DNA from: Granulicella sp. 5B5
Lineage (GTDB): Bacteria > Acidobacteriota > Terriglobia > Terriglobales > Acidobacteriaceae
Assembly (NCBI RefSeq): GCF_014083945.1
Contig: NZ_CP046444.1
Coordinates: forward strand, 2,728,001-2,792,000
DNA: 64,000 nt
Reading direction: 5' to 3'
Shown here piece after piece: positions 24,339-33,280 of the stretch. The notes under the pieces were generated by a model. That model ran no database searches. It was not told the DNA's origin and saw only the letters and a program-made list of their open reading frames with translations. The stretch's first letter is position 1, and every line of letters starts with the position of its first letter. Made by a program: the position numbers and the translations under genes.

Positions 24339-26084
24339 CTAACCAGCCTTGCACAACTCCGTAAACAGCTCCTCGCGATGCTCCAGCGCAAACCGGTCGA
24401 GCGACCGCAGGCTGCGCGCATAAAAGAACACCGCCAGCCCCGCGAACACAGCGAAGATCGGCACCAGGAACCAGTCCACCTTCAGATACACCGCCAGCCC
24501 CACCGGCACCGCCGCCAGCAGCGCCGACCCGAACAGGATGCCCATCCCGATCAGCGCGCTCAGCTGCGAGACCTGGTTTCTGCCCACCTTGCCAAAGGCG
24601 ATCTTCTTCGGCGCCGTGATCGACCGCCGATTGCCCACCAGCGTCGTCAGCAGCATCGTCCCGCCCGCCCACAGCACGGTCGAGAGCGCATAGCTCATCC
24701 GTGGCAGCCCCGCCGAGTAGACGATGATCGCGAACGTCGCCACCACCTCAACCCCCGCGAGCAGAAAGTTCAGCAGGTTCTTCCCCAGCAGCACCTCGCT
24801 CATCCGTACCGGTGCCAGGTAGTAGAACTGCACGCCAGTGCCCTCCAGCCCAAACGAGTTGTAGCTGTACGTGCCCACGGCCAGCAGCGTGTACGCCACT
24901 GCGGCAGGGAACACCCAGCTCGCACTGCCGCCGCGCCCCGCAAACCGTGAAGCAAAGATCAGCACCAGAAACACCGGCGCAATCAGCCCATACAGAATGC
25001 CCGTATTGCGCCGCACATACAGCAGCTCCTTGCCCAGCTGCGCCATCACCACCGGCGGCAGTCCAAATGTGCGCTCATGCCCGCTCGCCATCGCAGGAGC
25101 AAGCTCACGCGGCGCCGGGGCCTTCGTCGCAGCGGTCTTCACCGTCTTGCGCGACACAGCATTCGCGCTGTCGGAGAGGTTTTCGCCACGAAACTCCGTC
25201 TGCATCCGCAGCGCAAACACCATCAGAAACACCGCCGCATAGCCCGCGCACGCCAGCGTCAACTCAACGAACTGTACGCTTGCTGCATGGCTGGCCGCGA
25301 GCAAAGAGTTCGTCGTGATCTCCGGCGGCAGCCACGTCAAGAACGGCGCAACGCGGTGCGACCACTCCGCTACCATTCGCAGGTGCGCCGGCGACACGTG
25401 ATGGCTGCCGCGCCGTCCATACGCCGGATTGAACGTCAGGTTCGCCCACTGGAACCCCAGCGACACAATAAAGATCATCGCCGTAAAGACCTCCCGCGCA
25501 CGCCGCGTCGCCAGCCAGCGGTCCACCCACGCAAACACCATCCGCGAGAACAGCACATTCGTCGCGGCGAATACCGCCATCGCCGCCAGCGCATACAGCC
25601 ACAACCCCGGCGCCGTCACGATGATCCCCGCAGCGATGCTCAACGCCATCAGCGTTCCAATCACATTCGCCGGCGACAGCAGCCCAAAGCACAGCCGTAT
25701 GTACACATAGTTCCGTACCGTCAGCGGAAACCGGATCAGCTCCGTCGGATCGAACGTGCTGCCCGGCTGCCCGAGCTGGATGTTCAGCAGCTGGCAGTAC
25801 GAAAACGTCGCCCACAACAGCCACACAATGTGGTCGAGCTGTTGTTTATGCGTGAACACTCCCGCAAATAGCCCTACCAGGATGCTCGGCCCAATCGCCA
25901 TCCCCGCGAGCACCGGGATCAGCAGTATCCGTCCCACCAGCTCGCCCGCGCCGCCCTTGCGCCGAAACCCGTTTACCAGTATGCGCCAGCGCAGCCACGC
26001 AATCGCCGCAAACTGTTCGCGAGTCTGCGCTGCGGTCCATCGCCCGCTGCCCGGGGTCAACTCGCCGCGACTCAACTCAGCCAT
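24339..26084 (-). CDS. ABC transporter membrane protein (ABC-2-like, large)
   Basis: A 581-aa polytopic membrane protein with roughly twelve hydrophobic segments in two blocks and a soluble loop at about residues 280-350 (RKTVKTAATKAPAPRELAP). It lacks an ATPase domain, and its 5' end overlaps the 3' end of the ATPase gene by 13 bp, so the two form one exporter. Long permeases of this kind are widespread in Acidobacteria and Firmicutes. Substrate unknown. Confidence 0.8.
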   Translation of the reverse strand: MAELSRGELTPGSGRWTAAQTREQFAAIAWLRWRILVNGFRRKGGAGELVGRILLIPVLAGMAIGPSILVGLFAGVFTHKQQLDHIVWLLWATFSYCQLLNIQLGQPGSTFDPTELIRFPLTVRNYVYIRLCFGLLSPANVIGTLMALSIAAGIIVTAPGLWLYALAAMAVFAATNVLFSRMVFAWVDRWLATRRAREVFTAMIFIVSLGFQWANLTFNPAYGRRGSHHVSPAHLRMVAEWSHRVAPFLTWLPPEITTNSLLAASHAASVQFVELTLACAGYAAVFLMVFALRMQTEFRGENLSDSANAVSRKTVKTAATKAPAPRELAPAMASGHERTFGLPPVVMAQLGKELLYVRRNTGILYGLIAPVFLVLIFASRFAGRGGSASWVFPAAVAYTLLAVGTYSYNSFGLEGTGVQFYYLAPVRMSEVLLGKNLLNFLLAGVEVVATFAIIVYSAGLPRMSYALSTVLWAGGTMLLTTLVGNRRSITAPKKIAFGKVGRNQVSQLSALIGMGILFGSALLAAVPVGLAVYLKVDWFLVPIFAVFAGLAVFFYARSLRSLDRFALEHREELFTELCKAG

Positions 26085-26890
26085 GTCAGCTCCTGCTCAG
26101 GATGCGTCACTCCCGCCTCGCCGCCCACCACGTTCAGAAAGATCTGTTCCAGCGTCAGCACGCCACCTGTCTGCGGTGGTTGTCCATCGGCCGTTGGCGC
26201 GAGCCGCGCCTGCACACCCGCCCGCAGCTCATCCAACGACCCATGCGCCACAATGTGCCCACGATGAATGATCGCAATATGCGAGCACAGCCGCTCCACA
26301 ATCTCCAGCACATGCGACGTCAAAAAGATCGTCGCTCCGCGCGCGATCATGTTCTGCAGCATCGTCTTCAGCGTGTTCGCGGCAATCGCATCCACGCCCT
26401 CGAACGGCTCATCCAGAAACAGCACCTTAGGCCCATGAATCACCGCCGCCGCCAGCGCCAGTTTCTTACCCATGCCATGCGAGTAGTCCGCGATCATCTT
26501 CTTCGGCTCGTTCGCCAGGCCCATAAACTCCAGCAACTCGCCCGTACGCTGCGCGGTGGTTGCTTTATCCAGCCCATACATCCGTCCCACAAAGTGCAGG
26601 TACTCCGTCGCGGTCAGCTTCCCGAACAGCGCCATCCCCTCCGGCACCACGCCAATGTTCCGCTTCACCTCGACGGGATTGCTGAACAGGTCCTGTCCCA
26701 GGATCTGCACCATGCCAGCGCTCGGCGCCAGCAACCCGGTCAGCATCTTGATCGTCGTCGATTTGCCCGCGCCGTTAGGCCCAAGAAAACCAAAGAACTG
26801 TCCCGGCTCCACAGCCAGATCGACGTGGTCGACTGCCGTGAAGCCATTGAAGGTGCGGGTAAGGGCCGAGGCGGCGATTGCAGGAGCCAT
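26072..26890 (-). CDS. ABC transporter ATP-binding protein
   Basis: A 272-aa ATPase with Walker A GPNGAGKSTT, Walker B VLFLDEPFEGVD and H-loop LTSHVLEIVE. The signature reads YSHGMGKKLALA instead of LSGGQ, a variant common in ABC-2 exporters. It precedes and overlaps its permease. ATG at 26890 starts right at the domain (MAPAIAASALTRTFNGF); ATG at 26938 would add 16 residues and cannot be excluded. Confidence 0.88.
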   Translation of the reverse strand: MAPAIAASALTRTFNGFTAVDHVDLAVEPGQFFGFLGPNGAGKSTTIKMLTGLLAPSAGMVQILGQDLFSNPVEVKRNIGVVPEGMALFGKLTATEYLHFVGRMYGLDKATTAQRTGELLEFMGLANEPKKMIADYSHGMGKKLALAAAVIHGPKVLFLDEPFEGVDAIAANTLKTMLQNMIARGATIFLTSHVLEIVERLCSHIAIIHRGHIVAHGSLDELRAGVQARLAPTADGQPPQTGGVLTLEQIFLNVVGGEAGVTHPEQELTWLS

Positions 26891-27254
26891 GATTGCCGAG
26901 TGTAAGGCATCCACAGCCCGGTCGTCACAATCTTCCATGCGGGGTCTATCTGCAAGTATTCAAGGCCGTTTGCCATAAAAGCAGAAGAAGCTGTCTAGCG
27001 CACTGTTTTCATCCCCCTGTGATATTGCTCTTGCATTCTCGTTCGATTCTTCGTACCGTAACACTACTGATCGTTCTATCGGCCCCTTGATGCTTCCGTC
27101 CTGACCTTGATGTCGACGGTTTCAAGGCGCATCCCCTAAATCCAGCAAGGCTGCTCGGGCATCTCCTGTCCCTGCTTGAGCCTTCGTGTATCTCCCCGCC
27201 ATGAGCGGGCGAGAACCTGTATCTATTCCATCCATCTTTTGTGAGGTTGAGCCC
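26891..27254. other. Promoter region of the Oar-like receptor and ABC genes
   Basis: A 364-bp divergent region with no gene. A small CCCGC/GCGGG hairpin lies near 27199-27213. GAGG at 27244-27247 is the likely ribosome site of the receptor. No clear promoter consensus was identified. Confidence 0.4.
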
Positions 27255-30200
27255 GTGATTCGACTGTCATACCCGAAAGTCCGTATCGTCGCCGCCCTTC
27301 TATTTGTCTTCGCCTTCATCGTCTCCGCAGCACATGCGCAGACCTATCGCGGCGCCATCAACGGCACCGTCACGGACACGCAGGGCGCAGTCATCGCCAA
27401 CGCGACCGTCATCGCAACCGAGGTCGACACCGCCGTCGCCCACAAGACCGTCAGCTCCTCCGGCGGCGAGTTCCTCTTTCAGGACCTCCCGCTCGGCACC
27501 TACTCCGTGACCGTTGAGTTCACCGGCTTCTCCACCGCCAAGTTCGACAAGATCGCTGTACAGGCCGGCGTCGTCTACTCGCTTCCGGTCAAACTGAACG
27601 TCTCCGCCACCCAGCAGACCGTTGAGGTCGATGCCTCCGGCCTCGCGCTCGACACCACCACTGTCACCCAGACCACTGTTCTTAGCGCCAAGACCGTCGC
27701 CGACATTCCCTTGAACGGTCGCGACTTCACCCAGATGATCGGCCTCACCCCCGGCTACGCCGGCTACAGCGGCGGCGGCTACGGCTCACTCAACGGCACC
27801 CGCGCCAACCAGATGAACTGGCAGATCGACGGCGTGGACAACAACGATCTCTGGCACAACATCCCCGCCGTCAACCAGGGCGGCGTCTCTGGCATTGCCG
27901 GCATCGTTCTCCCCATCGATGCGGTGGACCAGTTCTCCGCGCAGACACAGGCTGGCCCGGAAGCGGGCCGCAACCCCGGCGGCACCATCAACCTCTCGCT
28001 GAAGTCGGGCACCAACCAGATCCACGGCACTGTCTACTACTTCAACCGTAACGAGCTCTTCGGTGCCAAGAGTCCCTTCTCACCCACCAAGCAGAAGGTC
28101 CGCAACTACAACACCGGCTTCTCCGTCGGTGGCCCGGTCATCAAAGACAAGCTCTTCTACTTCGTCACCTTTGAGCACCAGCGCTTCGTCATCGGCGAGT
28201 CCGGCACGGCAACCGAGCCCTCCGTCGGCTGGCAGGCGCAGGCCAAGTCGCTGCTCTCTCAGTACAACGTCGCGCTCAACCCTGTGATGCAGAGTGTGCT
28301 CAACACCCTCTGGGGTCCCACCGCACTCAACCCTGACACCACCGGCATCATCGACAACTACCACTCCAACGATCCCGAGTTCGGCTATAGCTGGAACGGC
28401 CTCGGCAAGGTGGACTACCACCCCACGCAGAAAGACAGCATCAGTGCGCGCTGGTTCACCGGCCAGGGCAATCAGGTCGCTCCGGTAGGCTCGCAGCTGC
28501 TTTCCTACTACGAAGTCGCCCCCCTCCACGTGCACAACATCGCCTTGGAATATAACCGCCTCATCTCGTCCTCCATCTCCAACCAGGTGCTCATCGGCGT
28601 CAACTACTTCAATCAGATCTTCAACGACTACAACACCGGCTACGATGTGCAGTCGCTCGGCTTCATTACCGGTGCTGGCATCCCCAACGCGCCCAACATC
28701 AACATCGGCAGCTTTGATCCCGTCGGCCTCACGCCGCCCGAGGGCCGTAACGACATCACCGCGCACCTCACCGACCAGCTCTCCTGGGTCAAAGGCAAGC
28801 ACCAGTTCCGCTTCGGCGGTGAGATCCGCAAGGCCCAGCTCGACGAGTTCTACGACCGCCACATCGTCGGCGCCTTCACCTTCGATGGCAGCCGCATCGC
28901 CTCCACCATCAACGCCACACTTCCCGGCTGCTCCACCACACCGCAGACCGCAACCAACTGCTACTCTCCCGACCCCTACATCGCTCCTCTCGCGGACTAT
29001 CTCGCGGGCGAGCCTGTCACCGCCTCCATCGCCATCGGCAACCCGGAGCGCCAGGTCTTCGTCAACACCTGGTTCCTCAACGCCGGCGACAACTGGCAGG
29101 TCACGCCGAAGCTGAACGTCAACTACGGCGTCCGCTACGACTACGAAGGCCCGTTCCACGAGCCCTATCACGACATCTCGGTCTTCCGCCCGGAGGACAC
29201 CGCCACCAACGGTCTAGCCTTCCTTGGGCAGCAGATATCTCACATCTATCAGCCTTACTACAAGAACATCAGCCCGCGCGTCGGCTTGAGCTACTCCATC
29301 ATGCCGACGATGGTCCTCCGCGCCGGCTTCGGCTTCTACGCGGATACACCCAACCTGAACCCGTTCCTCGACAATCGTCCCGGCAACGCCGCGCCGAACG
29401 GTGTGGAAGGCAACCCCGGCGGTCCTGACCCCGTGTACACGGTCTCGGCCACGGCCGCCTCGCTCAACAAAATCCAGCAGGGTGTGCAGATCTTCCCTTC
29501 GGCCCTCAACGGTTCGCCTTGCGCGGAGACCTCGCCCTGCGGCGTCTTCTCCATAGACCCCAACTTCCGTCCCTCTTACAACGAGAACTACAACATCAAC
29601 CTCGAGCAGACGATCTCGCCCAAGGTCCTCTTCCAGCTCGGCTACGTCGGGTCGGAGGCGCGCCACCTGCTCAGCCTCCTCGATATCAACGCGGCTACGC
29701 CCGGTGTTTATGCCACCTCGCTGGCTCTCCAGCAGGCCCGTCCATACTCCATCAATGGCCTCTATCCGCAGTACAACAACATCAACCAGGTGGAAAGCGC
29801 CGGCACGTCCAACTACAACTCGCTGCAAACCACGCTCAAGGTCAACTCGTGGCACCACCTCACCGCCGCGGCCAACTACACCTGGTCGCACAACCTGGAT
29901 GAGGTCACCGCCTACCGCGGCGCCCTTCCGCAGAACAACCTCGACTTCAAGGGCGAGTACAGCAACTCCGACTTCGACACCCGCAACACCTTCTCCATGT
30001 TTGCGAGCTACGAGCTGCCCGGCGGCGCTCATCTTCGTCCTCTCACCAATGGCTGGCAGGTCAACAGCCTGCTCAACTTCCACGGCGGCCAGCCCTTCAC
30101 CATCTTTGCTTCCGGCGATGTCAGCGGCACGGACGAAGGCACCGACCGCGCCGACCAGATCGGGGTGGCCCGCGCCGGCTACATGGGCCAGTCGCCGAAC

Positions 30201-30521
30201 ACGAGCTGGATCAACCTCAGCGACTTCACCAACGCACCTCTCGGCACCTTCGGCACCACCCGCCGCAACGCCTTCTACGCGCCGGGATACAGCGACGTTG
30301 ACCTCTCTGTCTTCAAGAACACGAAGATCTACGAGCGGCTCACCATACAGCTCCGCGCCGAGATGTTCAACGTCTTCAACCGCACCAACTTCGCTCCGCC
30401 CTCGGCCACTGTCGGTGGCACCGCTGCCCTCAGCGACACCATCGGCGACTACAACGGCGCACCCGGCATCGGTGCCGGCGAGCCCTTCAACACCCAGTTC
30501 GGCGCGAAGATCATCTTCTAG
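27255..30521 (+). CDS. Oar-like TonB-dependent receptor with carboxypeptidase-regulatory domain
   Basis: Outer-membrane protein of 1088 aa. From GTG at 27255 it begins with a signal peptide (RIVAALLFVFAFIVSAAHAQ), then an Ig-like carboxypeptidase-regulatory domain at about 30-110 (YRGAINGTVTDTQGAVIANA...GFSTAKFD), a plug region with LNGRDFTQMIGLTPGY near 155, and a long beta-barrel rich in aromatic strand ends (NYTWSHNLDEV, FSMFASYELPGG) finishing GAKIIF. Such proteins are numerous in Acidobacteria, probably for uptake of large carbohydrates or for adhesion. GTG is chosen because GTGAGGTTGAG precedes it; the earlier ATG at 27186 would give an N-terminus not resembling a signal. A strong terminator follows. 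Confidence 0.9.
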   Translation: MIRLSYPKVRIVAALLFVFAFIVSAAHAQTYRGAINGTVTDTQGAVIANATVIATEVDTAVAHKTVSSSGGEFLFQDLPLGTYSVTVEFTGFSTAKFDKIAVQAGVVYSLPVKLNVSATQQTVEVDASGLALDTTTVTQTTVLSAKTVADIPLNGRDFTQMIGLTPGYAGYSGGGYGSLNGTRANQMNWQIDGVDNNDLWHNIPAVNQGGVSGIAGIVLPIDAVDQFSAQTQAGPEAGRNPGGTINLSLKSGTNQIHGTVYYFNRNELFGAKSPFSPTKQKVRNYNTGFSVGGPVIKDKLFYFVTFEHQRFVIGESGTATEPSVGWQAQAKSLLSQYNVALNPVMQSVLNTLWGPTALNPDTTGIIDNYHSNDPEFGYSWNGLGKVDYHPTQKDSISARWFTGQGNQVAPVGSQLLSYYEVAPLHVHNIALEYNRLISSSISNQVLIGVNYFNQIFNDYNTGYDVQSLGFITGAGIPNAPNINIGSFDPVGLTPPEGRNDITAHLTDQLSWVKGKHQFRFGGEIRKAQLDEFYDRHIVGAFTFDGSRIASTINATLPGCSTTPQTATNCYSPDPYIAPLADYLAGEPVTASIAIGNPERQVFVNTWFLNAGDNWQVTPKLNVNYGVRYDYEGPFHEPYHDISVFRPEDTATNGLAFLGQQISHIYQPYYKNISPRVGLSYSIMPTMVLRAGFGFYADTPNLNPFLDNRPGNAAPNGVEGNPGGPDPVYTVSATAASLNKIQQGVQIFPSALNGSPCAETSPCGVFSIDPNFRPSYNENYNINLEQTISPKVLFQLGYVGSEARHLLSLLDINAATPGVYATSLALQQARPYSINGLYPQYNNINQVESAGTSNYNSLQTTLKVNSWHHLTAAANYTWSHNLDEVTAYRGALPQNNLDFKGEYSNSDFDTRNTFSMFASYELPGGAHLRPLTNGWQVNSLLNFHGGQPFTIFASGDVSGTDEGTDRADQIGVARAGYMGQSPNTSWINLSDFTNAPLGTFGTTRRNAFYAPGYSDVDLSVFKNTKIYERLTIQLRAEMFNVFNRTNFAPPSATVGGTAALSDTIGDYNGAPGIGAGEPFNTQFGAKIIF

Positions 30522-30537
30522 CCGCAACCTCACCGCA

Positions 30538-30584
30538 CCAAACAGCAGAGGCCTCCATTCAGGAGGCCTCTGCTGTTTGGCTTT
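30538..30584. terminator. Rho-independent terminator after the Oar-like gene
   Basis: A perfect 19-bp stem (30538-30556 with 30562-30580, GAGGCCTCC core, 5-base loop) is followed by CTTTTCTCT. It ends the receptor transcript and, read from the other side, faces the end of the convergent ANTAR gene. Confidence 0.9.
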
Positions 30585-30585
30585 T

Positions 30586-30606
30586 CTCTACCCTCTACTC
30601 CTCTGC
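30586..30606 (+). repeat. Degenerate heptamer array (CTCTACC/CTCTACT)
   Basis: Three 7-base units, the last degenerate, overlap the stop codon of the HemD-GAF-ANTAR gene. Confidence 0.6.
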
Positions 30607-32346
30607 TCTAAGCCCCGGCCTCAGCTTCTTCAGCTCTTCACCCAGCAGCAGCGCATCGGCAATCTCGCGCATCGACTTCCGCCGCTGCCGGCTCTCCTTC
30701 TGCATCAGCAGGTATGACTCCGACTCCGTCAGTCCCAGATCGCGCTGCAGAATTCCCTTCGCACGCTCTACCGTCTTGCGAGTCTCCAGCCGGTCGGCCA
30801 GCTGCACATTCTCGCTCTCCAGCCGCGCGCGCTCAATCTCCGCGCCCACCAGGAACCCGATCGTCGACAGTAGCCGCACCTCGCTCTCGCTATGCTCGTA
30901 GCTCAACCGGTGCTGCAGATTGATAACGCCCACCACCTTGTTCGCGCACAAAATCGGAGTGGATAAGATCGCCTCGAACGTATCCTCCGGCAGGTTGCTG
31001 AACACCTTGAACCGCGGGTCTTCCGACGCCTTCGCACTGATCGCCACCGGCTCGCGGTGCTCCGCCACCCAGCCCGTAATGCCTTGCCCGACCGAGAGGT
31101 CCAGCCGGTCCACCAACTCTGCATGTGGGTTACTTGAAGCGCGCAGCACCAGCTTGTCCGCCTGCTTCTTCGCCGTCCGTTCCGCGCTCTTGTCCGTACT
31201 CTTGTCGTTCGCTTCGATCACATAGATAAAGCACGAATCGCACGGAATCATCCCCGTCACAAAGCCAACAATATGGTCCAGCACTCCATGCAGCGGATCG
31301 GCCGCCGCAATCCTGCGGCTGATCTCATGCACAAACTCAAACGAGCTCAGCCCGTCCGTAAACCCGGCCATCGTCGGCGTGGACTCCGCCACCCGCCGCA
31401 CCGGCCGCCTGCCCTCCGGAGGCTCGGTCGCCAACTCACCGGCCAGCGCCGTTGCTGTCGGCTTCTCGGTCGGCAGCAGGTCGTAGCCCATCTCCGCGGC
31501 CAGCTCGCGCTTCTGCGTCAGCACCTGCCCCGCATACTGCGCGGCCTCGTTCACCAAAAATCCCAGCTTCGGCCGCGAGGGCTCAAAGTCCGGCGTGATC
31601 CCATAGTGCAGCAGCTCCGCCGTCGTCGTCGGCCCAACCGACACCACCGCGATGTTCCGTAGTCCGCGCATCAGGTCCGGCACCAGGTTCATCTCCTGCG
31701 CCACCATCATCAGGTGGATCACCTGCACCGCCGTCGTGAACAAAATAATGTCCACCTGCGCCTGTGCGATCCCATGCACCGTCTCGCGCAGCGGCTGCAG
31801 GTTCTGCGGCAGCTCCCACCGGTACACCGGCACCTTCAGCACGCTCGCCGCGCGTTCACTCAGCGCCGCCAGCAGCTCCGGATTGCTGGCCCCATACTCC
31901 TGCACCGCCACCCGCAGCGACTTCAACTCCTCGCCGAACGTGCGGTCGATCACCCCGATCACTTCGTGCCATGTGCTCGGCTCCTGCGCCACGGCCAGCG
32001 GTTTGATCCCCAGCTCCTTCAGCGCCGCATCCGGCTTAGGTCCCCGCGCGATGATCCTCACGCTGCCCAGCGCCTTCAAAAACGCATCGCGATCGCCAGC
32101 TGCCGCAATCACATCCACCAGCGCGCGCACCCCAGCGCCTGTAAAAAAGACCACCACATCGATCTCGCCGGCGATCAGTCGCTGCGAAAACTCCAGGGCA
32201 GCCGTGTTCGTCTCCAGCCGCACCTCGCGCATCGCAGGCACCACGAACGGTTCGCCGCCGTACGTGCGGATCAGCTTCTCGACCTCTTTCGCTCGACGGG
32301 ACTCGAGCGAAAGCACCCGGAGCCCTTCAAAGCTGGCATGCGCCAT
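30595..32346 (-). CDS. HemD-like / GAF / ANTAR fusion regulator
   Basis: A 583-aa cytoplasmic protein with an unusual order. Residues 5-270 resemble uroporphyrinogen-III synthase (two lobes; VVVFFTGAGVRAL and IILFTTAVQVIHL, VSVGPTTTAELLHYGI). Residues 340-510 are a GAF sensor domain (LGHVLDHIV-like start, SVGQGITGWVAEH, LSTPILCANKVVGVINLQH). Residues 515-575 are an ANTAR RNA-binding domain (RKTVERAKGILQRDLGLTESESYLLMQKESRQRRKSM in order), which acts by antitermination on paired RNA hairpins. I infer a sensor that couples a small ligand to transcript elongation rather than a haem-pathway enzyme, but residual HemD activity cannot be excluded. GAGGAAATCTG precedes ATG 32346. No hem gene is adjacent; the lar operon lies upstream on the same strand. 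Confidence 0.88.
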   Translation of the reverse strand: MAHASFEGLRVLSLESRRAKEVEKLIRTYGGEPFVVPAMREVRLETNTAALEFSQRLIAGEIDVVVFFTGAGVRALVDVIAAAGDRDAFLKALGSVRIIARGPKPDAALKELGIKPLAVAQEPSTWHEVIGVIDRTFGEELKSLRVAVQEYGASNPELLAALSERAASVLKVPVYRWELPQNLQPLRETVHGIAQAQVDIILFTTAVQVIHLMMVAQEMNLVPDLMRGLRNIAVVSVGPTTTAELLHYGITPDFEPSRPKLGFLVNEAAQYAGQVLTQKRELAAEMGYDLLPTEKPTATALAGELATEPPEGRRPVRRVAESTPTMAGFTDGLSSFEFVHEISRRIAAADPLHGVLDHIVGFVTGMIPCDSCFIYVIEANDKSTDKSAERTAKKQADKLVLRASSNPHAELVDRLDLSVGQGITGWVAEHREPVAISAKASEDPRFKVFSNLPEDTFEAILSTPILCANKVVGVINLQHRLSYEHSESEVRLLSTIGFLVGAEIERARLESENVQLADRLETRKTVERAKGILQRDLGLTESESYLLMQKESRQRRKSMREIADALLLGEELKKLRPGLRAEE

Positions 32347-32521
32347 CAGATTTCCTCGTGCCCTCAAAGCTGGATGGGAACCTCCCTCTGCGTCAGCAAC
32401 GTTGGCGCCGTAAAGGTCAGGTTCGCGTTGAGAAATCCCAGCCGCGGTTCAGTGGGCTGCTCGCGTTAGTTTACCGTGAAATTCATCTGCGGTGTATGCC
32501 CCGCCCGGCACCCGGCACAGC

Positions 32522-33280
32522 CTAAGCCGCCCCCGCCGCCCCTCGCGCGATCAACACAGCTGTATACGCTGCACCAAATCCGTTGTCGATATTCACAACT
32601 GTGACATTCGGACTGCACGAATTCAACATCCCCAGCAGCGCCGTCACGCCGCCGAACGACGCCCCATACCCCACCGACGTCGGCACCGCCACCACCGGCA
32701 CGCCCACCAGCCCACCCACTACGGAAGGCAGCGCGCCCTCCATCCCCGCACACACAATCACCACGTCGGCGGCCATCAGCTCCTCGCGCACCGCCAGCAA
32801 CCGATGCACCCCCGCCACCCCCACATCGAACAGCCGCGTCACCACCGCCCCAAACGTCTCCGCCGTCACGGCGGCCTCTTCGGCCACCGGCAGGTCGCTC
32901 GTCCCCGCACACACCACGGCCACCCGCCCGCGCGGCTCCGTGCTCGTCTGCCGCAGCGCAATCGTTCTCGCTGTTGCGTTATAGCTAGCCTTAGGGAACC
33001 GCCCCAGCACCGCCTCTGCCGTCGCCGCATCCGCGCGAGTCGTCAGCACGTCCACGCCATCGCCCGCCAGGCTCGCAAAAATCTCCACCACCTGCTCCGG
33101 AGTCTTGCCCGCCGCATAGATCACCTCCGGCAACCCACTCCGCAAGCTGCGATGATGGTCCACCCGCGCATGCCCCAGGTCTTCATACGGCATGCTCGCC
33201 AGCCGCGCCGCCGCAGCCTCCGGCGCCACCTCGCCGCGCTCCACCTGCGCCAGCAACTCCAGCAGAGAACCCCGCGTCAT
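32522..33280 (-). CDS. larB: LarB, pyridinium-3,5-biscarboxylic acid mononucleotide synthase
   Basis: First enzyme of nickel-pincer nucleotide (NPN) cofactor synthesis: it carboxylates and hydrolyses nicotinic acid adenine dinucleotide. The 252-aa chain has the PurE-like core VAVVCAGTSDLPVAEEAA, DVGVAGVHRLL, CAGMEGALPSVVGGL and VPTSVGYGASFGG, the usual LarB signatures. ATG 33280 overlaps the larC stop by 4 bp (ATGA), so the two are translationally coupled. The conserved N-terminal YEDLGHARVDHHRSLRSGLPE is complete. Confidence 0.95.
   Translation of the reverse strand: MTRGSLLELLAQVERGEVAPEAAAARLASMPYEDLGHARVDHHRSLRSGLPEVIYAAGKTPEQVVEIFASLAGDGVDVLTTRADAATAEAVLGRFPKASYNATARTIALRQTSTEPRGRVAVVCAGTSDLPVAEEAAVTAETFGAVVTRLFDVGVAGVHRLLAVREELMAADVVIVCAGMEGALPSVVGGLVGVPVVAVPTSVGYGASFGGVTALLGMLNSCSPNVTVVNIDNGFGAAYTAVLIARGAAGAA

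Noticed and set aside
29214-30533. 439-aa minus-strand frame under the Oar-like receptor
   Set aside because: Antisense shadow of the receptor barrel; no recognisable motif.
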